Shown: one piece after another, positions 22,651-34,374 of the stretch | Position numbering within the stretch: the stretch's first letter is position 1 | Layout: every line of letters starts with the position of its first letter | Source of the DNA: Hyperoplus lanceolatus | Lineage: Eukaryota; Chordata; Actinopteri; Uranoscopiformes; Ammodytidae | DNA: 64,000 bases | NCBI GenBank assembly: GCA_026929865.2 | Contig: CM049397.1 | Location: forward strand, 4,224,001-4,288,000 | Direction: 5' to 3' | Made by a program: the position numbers and the translations under genes | The notes under the pieces: generated by a model | Database searches by the model: none | Told to the model about the DNA's origin: nothing | Seen by the model: the letters and a program-made list of their open reading frames with translations, nothing else

Positions 22651-22955
22651 ATGGTGTCTGACAGCAGAACTGAAAAAAGTACAACAGAGAGGTCACCTGT
22701 TAAATACAACATGTCCGCTGCTCCTTATGAGACATGTGCTTTTTGTGCTGCCAAGCATCCTTTATCAGAGTGCAAGAAGATGGATGCACAGCCACGTGAA
22801 ACTAAAGTTGAGTTTCTGAAAAATTGTGTGGTTTTCGACTGTGCATCATCCTATAAAGGCACCTCATTGAACAATGTACTACTTCAGGGCCCAAACTTGA
22901 CAAACTCGCTCATTGGAGTACTGCTCAGATTCCGCCAAGAGCCCATTGCCATTAT
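22651..22955 (+). pseudogene. BEL/Pao retrotransposon remnant, gag knuckle joined to RT
   Basis: The frame from 22651 first encodes a CCHC-type knuckle region ([16 protein letters not shown]) of the type found at the end of BEL/Pao gag. It then passes, within the same frame, straight into the start of a BEL/Pao reverse transcriptase ([14 protein letters not shown], then [13 protein letters not shown]). The protease and linker that normally lie between are missing, so this is an internally deleted copy. It ends abruptly at about 22955, where the Penelope-like element begins. Confidence 0.7.
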
Positions 22956-22964
22956 GGCAATGTT

Positions 22965-23951
22965 GTGTCCAACACAACCCCACAACCCGAAGCAGATACC
23001 AACCACGAGCAAAGGCAAACCACTCCCGAAAACTCGGTAATAGACAGAATGGATGACACAGAGGGTTCACCACCACATGCCAAGCGCCCCAGAATGAACC
23101 AGACAAACCCTGAAATCACATCAAAAAAACAAAATCCCTCAAAAAGCCCCACCAACACCAAGAAAATAGAGCCATGTGAAAGAACCAAGAAAATCCTGGC
23201 AGACATGATGGAAAGATCCCTCACTGATCCACTAAACTTCAATATAACGTTTAATTTGGATCCCAGTCCCACCAAGACTCCTCCTCCACAAAGAACCCCC
23301 AACAGGTTCACACCAGTCGAAAAACAGAATCCCGACATCCCACAAGGGACCCCCAGAAAATTCACACCAAGAAAGAATCTAGGACCAGACGTCCCTCAAC
23401 GACCGACAGCAGTATTTGCCCCCTGCACATACCACCAACACAAGGGCAACAAAAATGCTAATTGGAAATTATCCCCCACAAGACCAATCCTGATAATTGG
23501 AGACTCAAACCTCTCGAGGTTGCCACGTATACCTGATAACAAAATACAAATTGACTGCTACCCGGGAGCCAACCTGAGCCACGCAGCCTACCTTTTGCGA
23601 CACAACACCCCAATATCAGAACATGTGTCCAAGGTGATACTGTCCTTCGGACTAAACAACAGGATCCAAAACAATCCCTCCCTTATGAGAAAGGAACTGT
23701 AAAATATGATATCCGCAGCCAAAAAAGTATTCCCCCAAGCGGTCATCTCCATCCCAATTTTCAACATATCGGACAACCTCCCAGAAAAACAGAAGGCAAA
23801 CATTAAATCCCTTAACTTCCAAATCAAGGAAACCGGCCAGCAGATACCCCGCCTGGAACGGGAGCTTTTCTTCACAAACGAAGATAACATACACTGGACC
23901 CAACATACGGCAACCTACATGTGGCACTCCTGGAAAGCTTTTTTAGGTTAA
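22965..23951 (+). pseudogene. SGNH-hydrolase-like domain of the Penelope-like element
   Basis: After a polar, proline-rich N-terminus (about 160 residues) the frame has PILIIGDSNLSRLP, which fits block I of SGNH/GDSL esterases (catalytic Ser), then VILSFGLNNR for the Asn block. An in-frame stop at 23700-23702 is followed, in the same frame, by the rest of the domain ending in EDNIHWTQHTATYMW, which has the Asp-x-x-His pair of block V. Thus all the expected catalytic residues are visible across one stop. Esterase-like domains occur in ORF1 of some CR1 LINEs; here the domain directly precedes a Penelope-type RT. The frame shifts near 23935 into the RT part. Confidence 0.65.
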
Positions 23952-25302
23952 ACGGTACTCCAGAGGAGTACCCACTTCCACAAGACAAAGATGCCATTAA
24001 CCTTTCCAAACAATCTCTACTAACATCACCACAAAAACAACTTCTCAAAAAGGGCCTTTCCTTTGTTCCAAGCAGTACTGGCGAAATTAATAAACAAAAT
24101 TCCATGGCACTTCAACTCTCCCAATATCACCGGAAATTAAAACTTTGTACATATTTCGGCCCAACAGCACCTCCAGAGAAAAGACCATTTCTCCCTAAAT
24201 CCCAATGGGAACCAAATTTTGATAAACTACCACCATCACTAAAAACCCTAATCACAACGGACCAAGAAGAAATTACCAAAATAGTCAAGACAAAGGATAC
24301 ACCCAACCTCACCTCACAAGAGATCCAAGCCTTAAAACAACTAAGAGAAGACAACTCCATTCTCATAAAACCAGCGGACAAGGGCAGTGCCACAGTAATT
24401 ATGGACAGAACAGATTATGTTTTTGAGGCCCTACGACAATTACAGGACACCAAATACTACACCCCTCTAAAAGAACCAATCTACCCAGAAACGGCAGAAC
24501 GGATAAAGGAAATTCTAAACGCTCTAAAAGAAAAGAAGATTCTCACAAAAAAAACAAGTGGAGTACCTACAGGGAGAAGACCCTCCTCGGCCACAGTATT
24601 TTTACCTACTGCCTAAAATACACAAGACCATGGACAAATGGACAATCCCACACAGGATCCCCCCGGGACGTCCCATCGTATCTGATTGTGGCAGCGAAAG
24701 CTATGGTGTCGCCGAATACCTGGATTCCCACCTAACTCCACTATCAAATCGCCACTCCAGCTACCTGAAAAACACACAGGATTTTATCCAGCGGGTGAAC
24801 CAATTACACTTAAAGGAACCATTTTTCCTTTTTACCATGGACGTTGCCAGTTTATACACAAACATTGATATATAGGCATATAGGCATGACGGCAGTAAAA
24901 AAATACCCAACTGAAAACCGCCCAAACGAAGACATCCTGCTCCTACTACAACTAAGTCTGGAACGGAACGATTTTCAATTTGATGGTAAATATTACCATC
25001 AGACAAAGGGAACAGCAATGGGTAAACGATTTGCCCCGGCCTATGCCAATATCTATATGGCAGATTGGGAAGAGACAGCATTCCTTAAATGCAAAAGACT
25101 ACCGACACAATACTTAAGATACCTGGATGATATCTGGGGGATCTGGACCTACTCCAAAGAGGACTTTGTTGAGTTTGTAGCCACCCTCAACAACCACCAC
25201 AAACGTATTAAAGTTGAACCAGAACCAATAGTTATTAAAACACGTTTATTCAAGCTTAGAATAAAAATACTCAAAAGACCTGAAATACAAAACCCTTTTT
25301 AA
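23921..25302 (+). pseudogene. Penelope-like reverse transcriptase (frameshifted, truncated)
   Basis: Three frames carry it in order: 23921-24600 (upstream region with ILIKPADKGSATVIMD), 24558-24875 (YLLPKIHK, GRPIVSDCGS, FTMDVASLYTNI with the first catalytic Asp) and about 24890-25302 (KGTAMGKRFAPAYANIYM and YLRYLDDIWGIW with the YLDD box). These blocks are characteristic of Penelope-like enzymes, which are related to telomerase RT. Frameshifts lie near 24560-24615 and near 24875. The thumb is cut off at about 25270, where the 72-bp repeat tract begins. Confidence 0.8.
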
Positions 25303-25600
25303 GGACACTCCTAAATCGAATAACAAATCAATCTGGACAAATTCTAAAGACCTGAAAGACAGAACCCTTTCTAGGGCAATCCTAAGTCAAGTAACAAATC
25401 ACTCTGGATAAATTATAAAGACCAGAAAAAGAAGAAAAATCCAAGAACAAATCACTCTGGACAAATTCTAAAGACCTGAAATACAGAACCCTTTTTAGGG
25501 CAATCCAAGTCAAGTAACTAATCACCCTGGGTTAATTCTAAGACCTGAAATACAGAACCCTTTTTAGGGCAATCCTAAGTCAGTAACAAATCACTTTGGG
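25272..25600 (+). repeat. About 72-bp tandem repeat, 4-5 units
   Basis: Units start AAAGACCTGAAATACAGAAC and end near ATCACTCTGG. Starts are seen at about 25272, 25347, 25419 (shortened), 25471 and 25541. The first unit overlaps the end of the RT frame. Confidence 0.85.
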
Positions 25601-25689
25601 TAATATGGAACGAGTAGCTGCAGATAACGTGCGTTGGTCCGTGCATTACCTTTGGCTCCCCAGTTCAACTGCCCAGTCGTAGGATGAGG

Positions 25690-25705
25690 TGGGGGGGGGG
25701 GGGGG
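25690..25705 (+). repeat. Poly-G run
   Basis: An uninterrupted run of about 15 G flanked by GGATGAGGT and TTAACAAG. It could form a G-rich structure or be an assembly-sensitive site. Confidence 0.85.
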
Positions 25706-25757
25706 TTAACAAGATAACTCAAACTACCTAACCCTAACCCAACACCCTCCAGCAACG

Positions 25758-26450
25758 CAGGAATTTGAGGAAATGCATGCAAATGTTAAAACCTTATTGT
25801 CTGATGAAATAATGGAACATGAAAGAAAATCCTGGTATGAGCCAAAAACGTCCACATTCAAGAATTTAAGAAAGGATGTGGAAATATGGAAAATATCGGA
25901 CCCTCAGTTGCTCATTGAGCCACATGACAGCATTTCCAATGCATCAAAAACCCCAGGAACTACAAAATCAACAACTTCAACAGTTTCCTCAGTGCACACT
26001 AAAGTGGCTGCAGTGCGAGTGGCTCTCCTGTCCCGTGAAGCAGGTCTTAAAGCAAAACATGAACTGGAAATTGAGGAGGATCAATTAAAAAAAAATGGTG
26101 AGATTGAAACGGGAAATGAGCCTGGCAGAATCTAGTGCAAAATTGAGAGTTTTGGAAAATGGGGAGCCTGATGCAAAAACTCCACAATTGATTCAACCAC
26201 AAACACAACATGATGGCATGAATGAATATTTGGAAAATGATGAGGAAAATCCTGACAGTGATATTGAAGAACCATCTCCAATTGAATTTGCTGAGATTAG
26301 AGCCATGCCAAAAACCCCGCTCAGAGGCTGTTACACCAACAACCAAGGCCACCAGAGCATGCAGACAATGTAAGCCCAATACAAAGCCCAAGTCCTGTGC
26401 CACTTCAACCTTTGTATATTACTAGACCTCATACCCATGCAACTACTCGA
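25758..26450 (+). pseudogene. BEL/Pao gag N-terminal fragment
   Basis: The frame from 25773 (upstream codons EFEE also fit) gives HANVKTLLSDEIMEHERKSW, and then a charged, coiled-coil-prone segment (AAVRVALLSREAGLKAKHEL). After a frameshift in the A-run at about 26085 it continues with MSLAESSAKLRVLENGEP. This is the arrangement of the N-terminal gag region of BEL/Pao elements in fish. It lies 3' of the BEL/Pao RT remnant at 22651-22955 on the same strand, which is not the order of an intact element, so two copies or a rearrangement are implied. No LTR was found. Confidence 0.6.
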
Positions 26451-27106
26451 TTTGAAGTGACCAAGAATAATGTCCATTTAGGAGCCACAGTATGTCATTG
26501 TCAGTGTTACAATGAGATGTTTGATTACTAACTTAAATCACCGTTGTTTGACGAAAATAGTTCTGACTGTCTTCTCCTTTCCTTTTCTTCCCCGACATTC
26601 TTCCTTCAGCCGCATTCACAGCGCAGCAGCTGAGCTGATTGATTCCGTCCCGAAATTACAGCAGAAGCTGTTTTACCGCTCTCAAATTAAGCAACCAATC
26701 ACCGCTAACCGAAACACAACCCACGACAACTAACAGAAGGCAAAGCCAATCACTAAATACATAAGGCAGGACTATAAAGAGGCAACGCATTAACGCATTC
26801 TCGTCGTTGTCATCTTTTTCTCATATTGGTGTGGACAATTTCAGCACATATGAATATTGGTATGGACACGTCCACGCCGTCCATACGCAATTTTACGCCC
26901 ATGTTCCCAATTCAATTTTGTCAAACAAGATGGTATCTCCGCTAAATTTTTCTGGATATCAATCAAAGGCTCATCTTTTTCTTTAGACCATGTACTAATA
27001 GGATGGAAGTTTTCGCTTTTCAAAACGTCACCGAAAGCGTTTTATAGCCGTTAGGCGTGTAGCCGCTAAAAGGAGTCGTTGTGAAACAACCGTTGCTTCG
27101 GCCGGC
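26451..27106. other. Intergenic, no gene recognised
   Basis: No domain was recognised on either strand, and no terminal repeats could be paired. Confidence 0.35.
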
Positions 27107-28033
27107 CCGGCCTCCGATGGCGGGAGGAATCTTTGTTTATTACTATATTACTTTACAACGACGGGGAGTAATTTAAATATTACATATAGAGAATCATCGG
27201 GATTGGTAATTTATACTTCCATGGTTGATAAACAATGCAACTTTGCTCGTCCCGCTTAGCTTAATGCACGGACATATTATAATGTTACACTGCGAGTAAC
27301 GTCAGTGAAACGTACCCTGCGTGTCATGCTTTAGGGGCATGTTCGGCACCCATTAAGCAGAAAGTCACTTCCTTGTTGCTTCCCTGCGCCAATGAGCAGC
27401 TTTCATAGGAATGAATGGGCGCCATGTTTCAATACGGTGTCAATTTCTTTATATGTCCATGGGATAGACGGCTCTAAACGGCGTGATCCCAGACCATACA
27501 AGAGCTGGATCTCGATTCAGGGGTTGCAGCCTACGTAGGCTGCATTTGAAGACCGATTGCGTCATAGCGGTGCGCAAAGGCTTCTTCCATTTGCAACGAT
27601 TTGCAAGGCTCCTTCATATGCAGCCGAGAAATGCAGCCTTCGTTTCACGGTTTTGAAGGGTGCAACAGGTGGATCCTTCGCGGCCCAACATATCACAAAA
27701 TTCATTGCGTTTTTTTCAGAGATGGCATAAAATAAAAATAACAAAACAGCAACGTGTTGCTCCATCTTCTTAACTTTTATCTTTTATCTTCCTTTGTTTC
27801 TTTCTTGTACTTTTTCCCTTTTCGTCTGGTAGGCAACTGCTTTTTCTTTTTTCCTCCGTTGACAGCAATCAGGGTTGCTAGGCAGCACATGAGCGGTGAG
27901 TCGTCACGCAAGGTAACGGCTTGTTACGCAAACCAGAAATGCTCGTAAACGGAGACCTGCGGAGACCGTCAAGTTTAACAACGCTCGTTCGGCCTTCGAA
28001 TCGGCCTTCATAGGATATAGCCTTCATAGATCG
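27107..28033. repeat. Dispersed repeat, long copy
   Basis: It matches 17027-17597 from CGGCCTCCGATGG to TATAGCCTTCATAGA. Between about 27288 and 27645 it has extra sequence that includes the perfect palindrome GCAGCCTACGTAGGCTGC (27526-27543). Either the short copy has lost this part or the long copy carries an insertion. Confidence 0.7.
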
Positions 28034-28189
28034 CCCAGCTTACTTGTAGTTTTGGTCTGGCTTAGACGGACTCCTGCGGCGCGGCCCCTGTCACTCTTCT
28101 TCTTCGTCATCTCTTTTCGTCTAGTTTAGTATAAAAAAATTATTATTTCAAAATCCTACAGAATATCAGATATCAAATGTGACTCACTG

Positions 28190-29095
28190 AAAATTTTTGG
28201 GGAAAGGCTTCTGGCGAGTTGATGAGCATCCGAGTTTGACACTCAACGTCCTTCATTTTATTCCTGACGTTGACTGCCCACACCTGAAAGATGATATCAA
28301 ACAATGATCAGTTTTGACATATTTAGAGGATAAAATCAGCATAATGTAACAATGTTCTCCAATCCACTCTTCGTATTTTTTGAGGTTTAGCCTCATCCTC
28401 GTCAAAACCCTGCATTTTAAAGAAGAATATTAACAAAAATTAAACAAGACATTTTATTTATACATTACTCAAACTATATCATTACAGTAATATTACTGTG
28501 ACATAAGCAGCGTAATTGTGTAGTGGTGGAACGCCTGTATGTGTTTCAGAAACTCACTCTTCTCTCAGTTAACTTTTGCTCTCCTCAAAAAGAAGGCTGG
28601 CCATGTCTTCAGCAGTCACCTGAGATGAGATCAGGTTTTTCTTCTGAAGCCTGAGAAGTTCCATCACAAGTGCAATCTAAAAAACAAAGGAGATGAGTCA
28701 TCTTTATGCACGACAAGACAGTCTCTATCAAAATGTATCCAGCCTTTTAAGTAATTGTCGGCTTGAAAACGATAGGTCTTACCTGAGACTTGTGACTTTG
28801 AATATGCCAGCAGAGCTGCAGAGCCCGACGATATATGGGTGTGTCAAACAACATCTTTGAAGGAAACAGGATAATGTTCATGGTTTGGCTATTTTTATTT
28901 AAACAACTGAAAAGGTTTTAAGCTTTTGAAAGAATCAGACTTCAGGCTGTGGTCATAGAACTGACTGAACTCCTTCAGAACCTCATCACAGGTTTTTTCA
29001 TGGATGCGTCCAGCTTCCACAAGAATCTGAAGAACACAGGTGAGCTTCTTTGTGCTTTTTTCCTTATTTCTAATGAGCACCCTTGGGTCCAGCAC
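28190..29095 (-). pseudogene. Unidentified multi-exon coding remnant
   Basis: On the minus strand several stretches look like exons in order. 29095 to about 28920 encodes LDPRVLIRNKEKSTKK and RIHEKTCDEVLKEFSQFYD. About 28855-28790 encodes MLFDTPIYRRALQLCWHIQS and ends at a GTAAG donor. About 28678-28570 encodes IALVMELLRLQKKN and AEDMASLLFEESKS. About 28410-28350 encodes GFDEDEAKPQK after a CAG acceptor, and about 28285-28200 encodes VWAVNVRNKMKDVECQTRML after a TTTCAG acceptor. The first stretch resembles the C-terminal part of some hAT-like proteins; I do not recognise the others. It may be a decayed domesticated transposase or a host gene tail. A single complete gene cannot be claimed. Confidence 0.4.
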
Positions 29096-31323
29096 CTACA
29101 GATGTCTCACACTGCTCGTGGCCTGGGAACGATTGCTCCTTCCCTACGTCACCGTGCGCGTTTAGGATTTGGAGCGTAGTCTACTTGTAGACAATACGAG
29201 TGTTTGTGAATATTTTCATCCAGACAAATTTGCATCAAATATTCCACTTACACATTAGACCAACGAGAATCCTTAAGCTATTGTTTTTTTTTTTTTAAAT
29301 GTAGCCTTGACGTAATAGGTCGCGGTGGCAATGCGCTGTTTATTATTAATATAATGGCTCGTCATCAGACCATACGTACCGGATGGTTTTATGCAGGTAT
29401 ACGCCGTAACCACTAAGAAAGCTCCTGCATTTCCGTATGCCCACTTAGAAATGCGCAATGATACTTATTAATTTCGATAAAGACAGAATTTCTCTTTATT
29501 TCATGAAAGAAAGTATGATTCTTCTGTCACAGAACAGTCATACTTTCATTCACAAATTCAACCTGTGCGCTGCCTCTGTCCCGGGTCGCACTTTTCCTTG
29601 TCGGAAGTCGGAGAGTCCAGAGTTCCGAGCATGGACATATAAAAAGTCAGAGTACAATGGAACGCAGCATTATAGCGCGAGAGGCTTCCGTCCATGGCCC
29701 CGTGCCCATGCCCCAACCTCGGCGATTTTTACCAGCATCCAACTAGGACGTGACCACAACTGTAGTAACCCGGAAGTGCCACTGGGGGCTGTATGCAGAA
29801 GCCATTTCTCATTGACTCCAATGTTAAACATGCCGTTTTCACAGCATTATTAAACCTATTTCAGGCCTGGATTAAAAAAACACTCTAGTATGTATGTTTA
29901 GTTCATATATCCATGTCAACTCTGAGGGGGGTGAATTTTTTTCTACCAGGCTAGTTTTTATTCTATTGGCGGTTAAAATGTGTGAATATTAGGGGCGCGG
30001 CCTCTTGATTGACAGCTAGCCTCTGTCCGTCTCGAAGGCTAGTTGCCAGGCTTAGCATGCTAACTCCGTTCTCTTGAAGTCGACAGCAGTGCGTTCATTC
30101 CTCCATTCGTGTGCTGCTTGGAGCAGACAGTGTTAGCTCTGTTATGCCAGCTAAATAAATAGCCACTACCATGACTTGAGCACCGGGAGGGTTCGGGCGG
30201 TAGCCTATTTGGGCTGTGTACTGTGTTGAATACGTGTTGAATATCGGTTTAAATCATATCATAAATCATGTTGGCTGCATGCATGTGGAGCCGGTGTGTC
30301 TCTGCCCGGGCCGAGGTTTGTTCAAGGCTCCATGCCGCTAACGACAGACTATAGTCTATGGTCAGACCTGGGCACGTAATGGTATCGGTTCAGAAACAAA
30401 AGTTGGGCTGATAGGTCCAGTTAAACCTTTTACTATGGCGTGGGAACACTTTTGTGACAAAACATATGCTCACAAGTTTGCGCTCATTAATGTTTATAGA
30501 TGAAAGGGCTATGTGCATTCGTAAAACCGGCTCCGTCTCGCGGATAAAACGATGGTTATCTTTTTTTATTATAAGAGTCGTTTAAACTCAAATTAAATAA
30601 ATTGTGGCTGTGTTATGACGGTTATCATATACTGTGTGAGTTAATGCAGATGTAAATATATATGTATATATACAATTTTTGCTGTTTCTTCCTTTATTCC
30701 AAACATTATTTTTTGAAAAAATTATTGATTACCTAGTGCATTACTTTTATCTGACTCTTTCTGTATTGTTTGACTCAGTGGTTGTCTCTTTGTCCTCTTC
30801 CAGGTTAACATGGAGGAATGAATGTGTGCCTCTGGTCTCCCTGATCTCTACATGAAAGAGCAACGGTGTGGCCCTTTATCAGGCAGCAAGCTGAAGTCAA
30901 CCTACATTCACACTATCCTCGTCTTATCTGCTTGTGATAATTGTCATGGATTGTGATCTTTTGTGATATATCTTGTTCTGCACTGTCCGTCCTGGGAGAA
31001 GTGTTGAATTTCCTGCTCTGTAGCTGTTCACCTTTCAAGTTTTTTTGTGGGATTTTTTCCTAACTTAAGTAAAGTGCTTTACAACATTACATAGTCCTAA
31101 TTATATAAACATCATTATATTAATTGATAACTAAACAGACCCAAATTTATTATCTTTTGACTATTTTAGTCTAATTTTGAATGAAAATATGCCGAAAATG
31201 TTTCATACTTACAGCTTCTCCTGTTAAGATTTCAATGCAAAACGTTTACTTGTAACAGTAATTTAACAGTTTGGTATTTGTACTTTTACTTCAGTAAAGG
31301 ATGTGAATATTTCCTTCTACACT
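29096..31323. other. Intergenic, repeat-derived, no gene seen
   Basis: The part near 29330 shares TGTTTATTATTAATATA and CGTCATCAGACC with about 16695. The stretch 29760-30400 has the feel of a fish interspersed repeat, but its ends are not definable. Nothing coding was recognised. Confidence 0.35.
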
Positions 31324-31488
31324 GTTCTATTTCGTTCCTACTGACCGCCAGAGGCGGTGCTTACAGCACTGGATGTTCCATCGCGCGCATGCGCAGGTCG
31401 AGATCTTTATACCAACAAAGTCACCTGTGACACCTGGGTGACTCCGGGAATGTCTATATATTCCGGAAGTCACCAGAGGTTCTGTTCC
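31324..31488 (+). repeat. DIRS left inverted terminal repeat
   Basis: It begins GTTCTATTTCGTTCCTACTG. The part 31339-31488 is repeated in inverted orientation at about 37098-37246 with very few differences, and the first 52 bases recur inverted at 36951-37002. Confidence 0.9.
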
Positions 31489-31639
31489 TTCTATATTCTC
31501 GCGGACTAGCAGGTCGCACACATTGTTGTGTGCTAATATACCATTAGCTTGTCGCAAGTAGCTCGTACCTAAGGGTTGGTGCTTCGATTTGACTTCGACC
31601 ACCAAGGGCTGCGACTTGCAATTCGTTCGACTTGGCTGC

Positions 31640-33770
31640 GGCCGGTAGGGGTGAGTAAAGTGTGAAGGCTACGCGTAGCCCGAGGCTACCGCGGAAGCTA
31701 ATATCACCTTTCCACCTTGCTTTGATTAGATCAGGCGGCGGCTGGGTTCACAGTCGCCGTGTTATTCTTTCGTTCGCACCGTTGCTTGTGTGTTTCGCTA
31801 GCCCGGTTGCTAATTGTATGCTCGAATGTATTGTCTTTCTAGCATTGTGCACTGCTGATCGGGTGCTACGTTCGCCCCGGCCGGTTGCCTACTCTGATTT
31901 AATCGACAGCGAGCGGCTTAGGTACCAAGCCGCCGCCACAGTACTTTGTAGCATTGTCGCACTGTTGCTCGGGCTGCTGAGTAGCCCAGAGCGGCTGCAT
32001 AGGCTACTTAATTTACCGTCAGGTGCGGCTTCGGGTCAGAAGCCTCTTTCACTGTTGTTCGCACCATGCTTGTGTGTTTTTCGTTAAGCCGGTTGCTATT
32101 GTATGCTCGAATGTTTGTCTTTCTAGCATTGTTGCACTGCTGATCGGGTGCTACGTTCGCCCGACCGGTTGCTTACTTTGATTTAATCGACAGCTTAGCC
32201 AGTTTGGGGGTACTAAGTCGCGCTACAGTACTTTGTAAGCATTGTGAGTAGCCTAGGAGCGGTTGCATAGGCTACTTAATTTGCTCGTTACCAGTGGGTG
32301 AGCCGTGCCACACCAGTATGCTGTTATACACTGTATGCTGCTGATGGTTTCCGCCGGTGGACGAATTAGTTTCCCTAAATCGCCTTCACCGTGTTATTTT
32401 AGCCGTGTCACACTGTTGCTCGGTGTAGGCTGCTGTAGTGTGTCGCCAGCTGGCAGCTTAGTTTCACGGCACGGGTGTCGTGTCTGTGCCGCTGTGTTAT
32501 TATAGCCGTGTTGCACGGTAGCTCACGCCCTTAGCCTGACTGCATAGGCTAGTTTGATTAGATCAGGCGGCGGCTGGTTCACAGTCGCCGTGTTATTCCT
32601 TTTCGTTCGCACCGTTGCTTGTGTGTTTCGCTAGGCCCGGTTGCTAATTGTATGCTCGAATGTATTGTCTTCTAGCATTGTGCACTGTTGATCGGGTGCT
32701 ACGTTCGCCCGACCGGGTTGCCTACTCTGATTTAATCGACAGCGAGCGGCTGGGGTGCCTGCCGCCGCTACAGTACTTTGTAGCATTGTGAGTAGCCTAG
32801 AGCGGTTGCATAGGCTACTTAATTTGCTCGTACCAGTGGGTGAGCCGTGCCACACACTAGTATGCTGTTATACACTGTATGCTGCTGTATTGCTCGCCGG
32901 TGGACGAATTAGTTTCCTTGCAACCGCCTTCACCGTGTTATTTAGCCGTGTCACACACTGTTGCTCGTGTGTGTAGGCTGCTGTAGTGTGTCGCCAGTTG
33001 GCAGTTTAGTTTCACGGCATCGGGTGTCGTGTCTGTGCCGCTGTGTTATTATAGCCGTGTTGCACGGTAGCTCACGCCTTAGCCTGACTGCATAGGCTAC
33101 TTAATTTTGCTCACCAGTGAACGCTGCTGCTGGCCACCAAGAGCCGCTGACACTGCCAGGACTGCAGATGGAGAATAGCATTTTGGCTATTCTTAGCATT
33201 TTAACCCATGTATGATCATGTGGTTTATTGATTTGCACTGTCCCCTCTTAAGTAAACTGAATTCACTGAACTGTGTTATTTAGGGGGTCGTGGGTGCGCC
33301 CGTAAAGCCTGACATTGCTCAGTTTACTGTAATTATGCTCGCCAGTGGGCAGCATAGTTTTACACAACAGGTCGCATTGTTGCTGGGTGCTCGCGCCTAA
33401 AGCTCGCCGTCTAAAGCCTACTGTAATTGTGCTCGCCAGGGCAGCATAGTTTACACCGCCACCGTTTTATTCTAGCGGTGTCGCACCGTGCCCGGTTGCT
33501 CTCGCCTGAAGCCCAGTTGCATGCATTAGTTGCTAGCCAGTGAGCGTCTTATGTTTCCAAGGGCCGCTCTTCACTGTGTTATTGTAGCTGTCACACAGTT
33601 GTCGTGTCTGCGCAGGCTACTGTAATTGCTCGCTAGTGGGCGTTTATAGTTTTGCACCGCCGCTGTAGTATTCTGAAGGGTGTCGCGCCGCGGCTCGGGG
33701 AAGTTGTTTTCGCTGGAGCCCGGGGTTGCATACCTTAGCTGATGCATATTAGTTGGCGTGACAGTGGGCA
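31640..33770 (+). repeat. Degenerate internal repeats of the DIRS 5' region
   Basis: Long blocks recur in this region, for example GCTAATTGTATGCTCGAATG (about 31808 and 32643; the related core TTGTATGCTCGAATG near 32097 and 35355), TTTAATCGACAGC (about 31897, 32180 and 32731) and GGCGGCGGCTGG (31733 and 32565, offset about 832). Units are interrupted by small indels. No protein frame is conserved, so the usual gag region seems to be largely replaced by, or decayed into, repeats. Confidence 0.75.
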
Positions 33771-34290
33771 GCTTACGCCTTCATGACCTCCATACAGTGG
33801 GGAATGGCCATGACAAGTGCCCTGCAGGTCTCAGGGTTGAGTACCTGAGGGAAGCACTGACAGATAGCCCATGCATGAACTGTAGTTTCATGTCTCAGGA
33901 ACTTAGGTTGCTAGGTAGAGGCTCTTCTACTAGCCTCCAACCAGCGGCAGGCCCTCAATCCTAGCCGCGTTCCTGTGTGCCTCCCTCTGAGCCTTATTCC
34001 GCTCAGCCCGTAGATGCTGGCCAGATTTAAGGGCCTCTCCCTCCTTATTAGAGTTAAAACATTGCTGCCCTGTGTGGGCCATCTGGGAATTTGCTTTCTC
34101 ACACAGTCCTGGCTCGGTCGCAACCATACAGGGGTCAGGTGCTGGCCACCAGCATGGACCCTCAGTGATGCTTCCCTGCAGACTTTGCATTATGACTTAG
34201 GAGCTCAGGGCATGTTGATGCCAACTGTGACGTCGTCTCCAGTCGGAGGTGTGTCGACTCGGACCTCCCATTCCTTTCAGTGATCCCAGG
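33755..34290 (+). pseudogene. DIRS gag-like remnant
   Basis: The frame near 33780-33905 encodes HDKCPAG and REALTDSPCMNCSFMSQELR, which resembles the cysteine-containing block of DIRS gag proteins. The following sequence to about 34290 drifts between frames. No complete gag is present. In these elements the protein packages the RNA. Confidence 0.5.
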
Positions 34291-34374
34291 CCAGAGGACG
34301 TTCGCCAGCTGCTCTTCAGGCCCGGTGCGAAGTGTCCAGGTTGACTAGGCTAGACAGTAATTGCACGCAGCGAC

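Larger units (their letters stand above)
22956..25600 (+). mobile_element. Penelope-like retroelement with SGNH domain, truncated
   Basis: This unit encodes a Lys/Pro-rich region, an SGNH-hydrolase-like domain and a Penelope-type reverse transcriptase, and ends in a 72-bp tandem repeat tract. The reverse transcriptase thumb and any GIY-YIG endonuclease are absent, so the 3' coding part is lost. The 5' boundary is taken where BEL/Pao similarity stops. No target duplication was found. Assignment to a Penelope subfamily cannot be made without an alignment. Confidence 0.7.
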
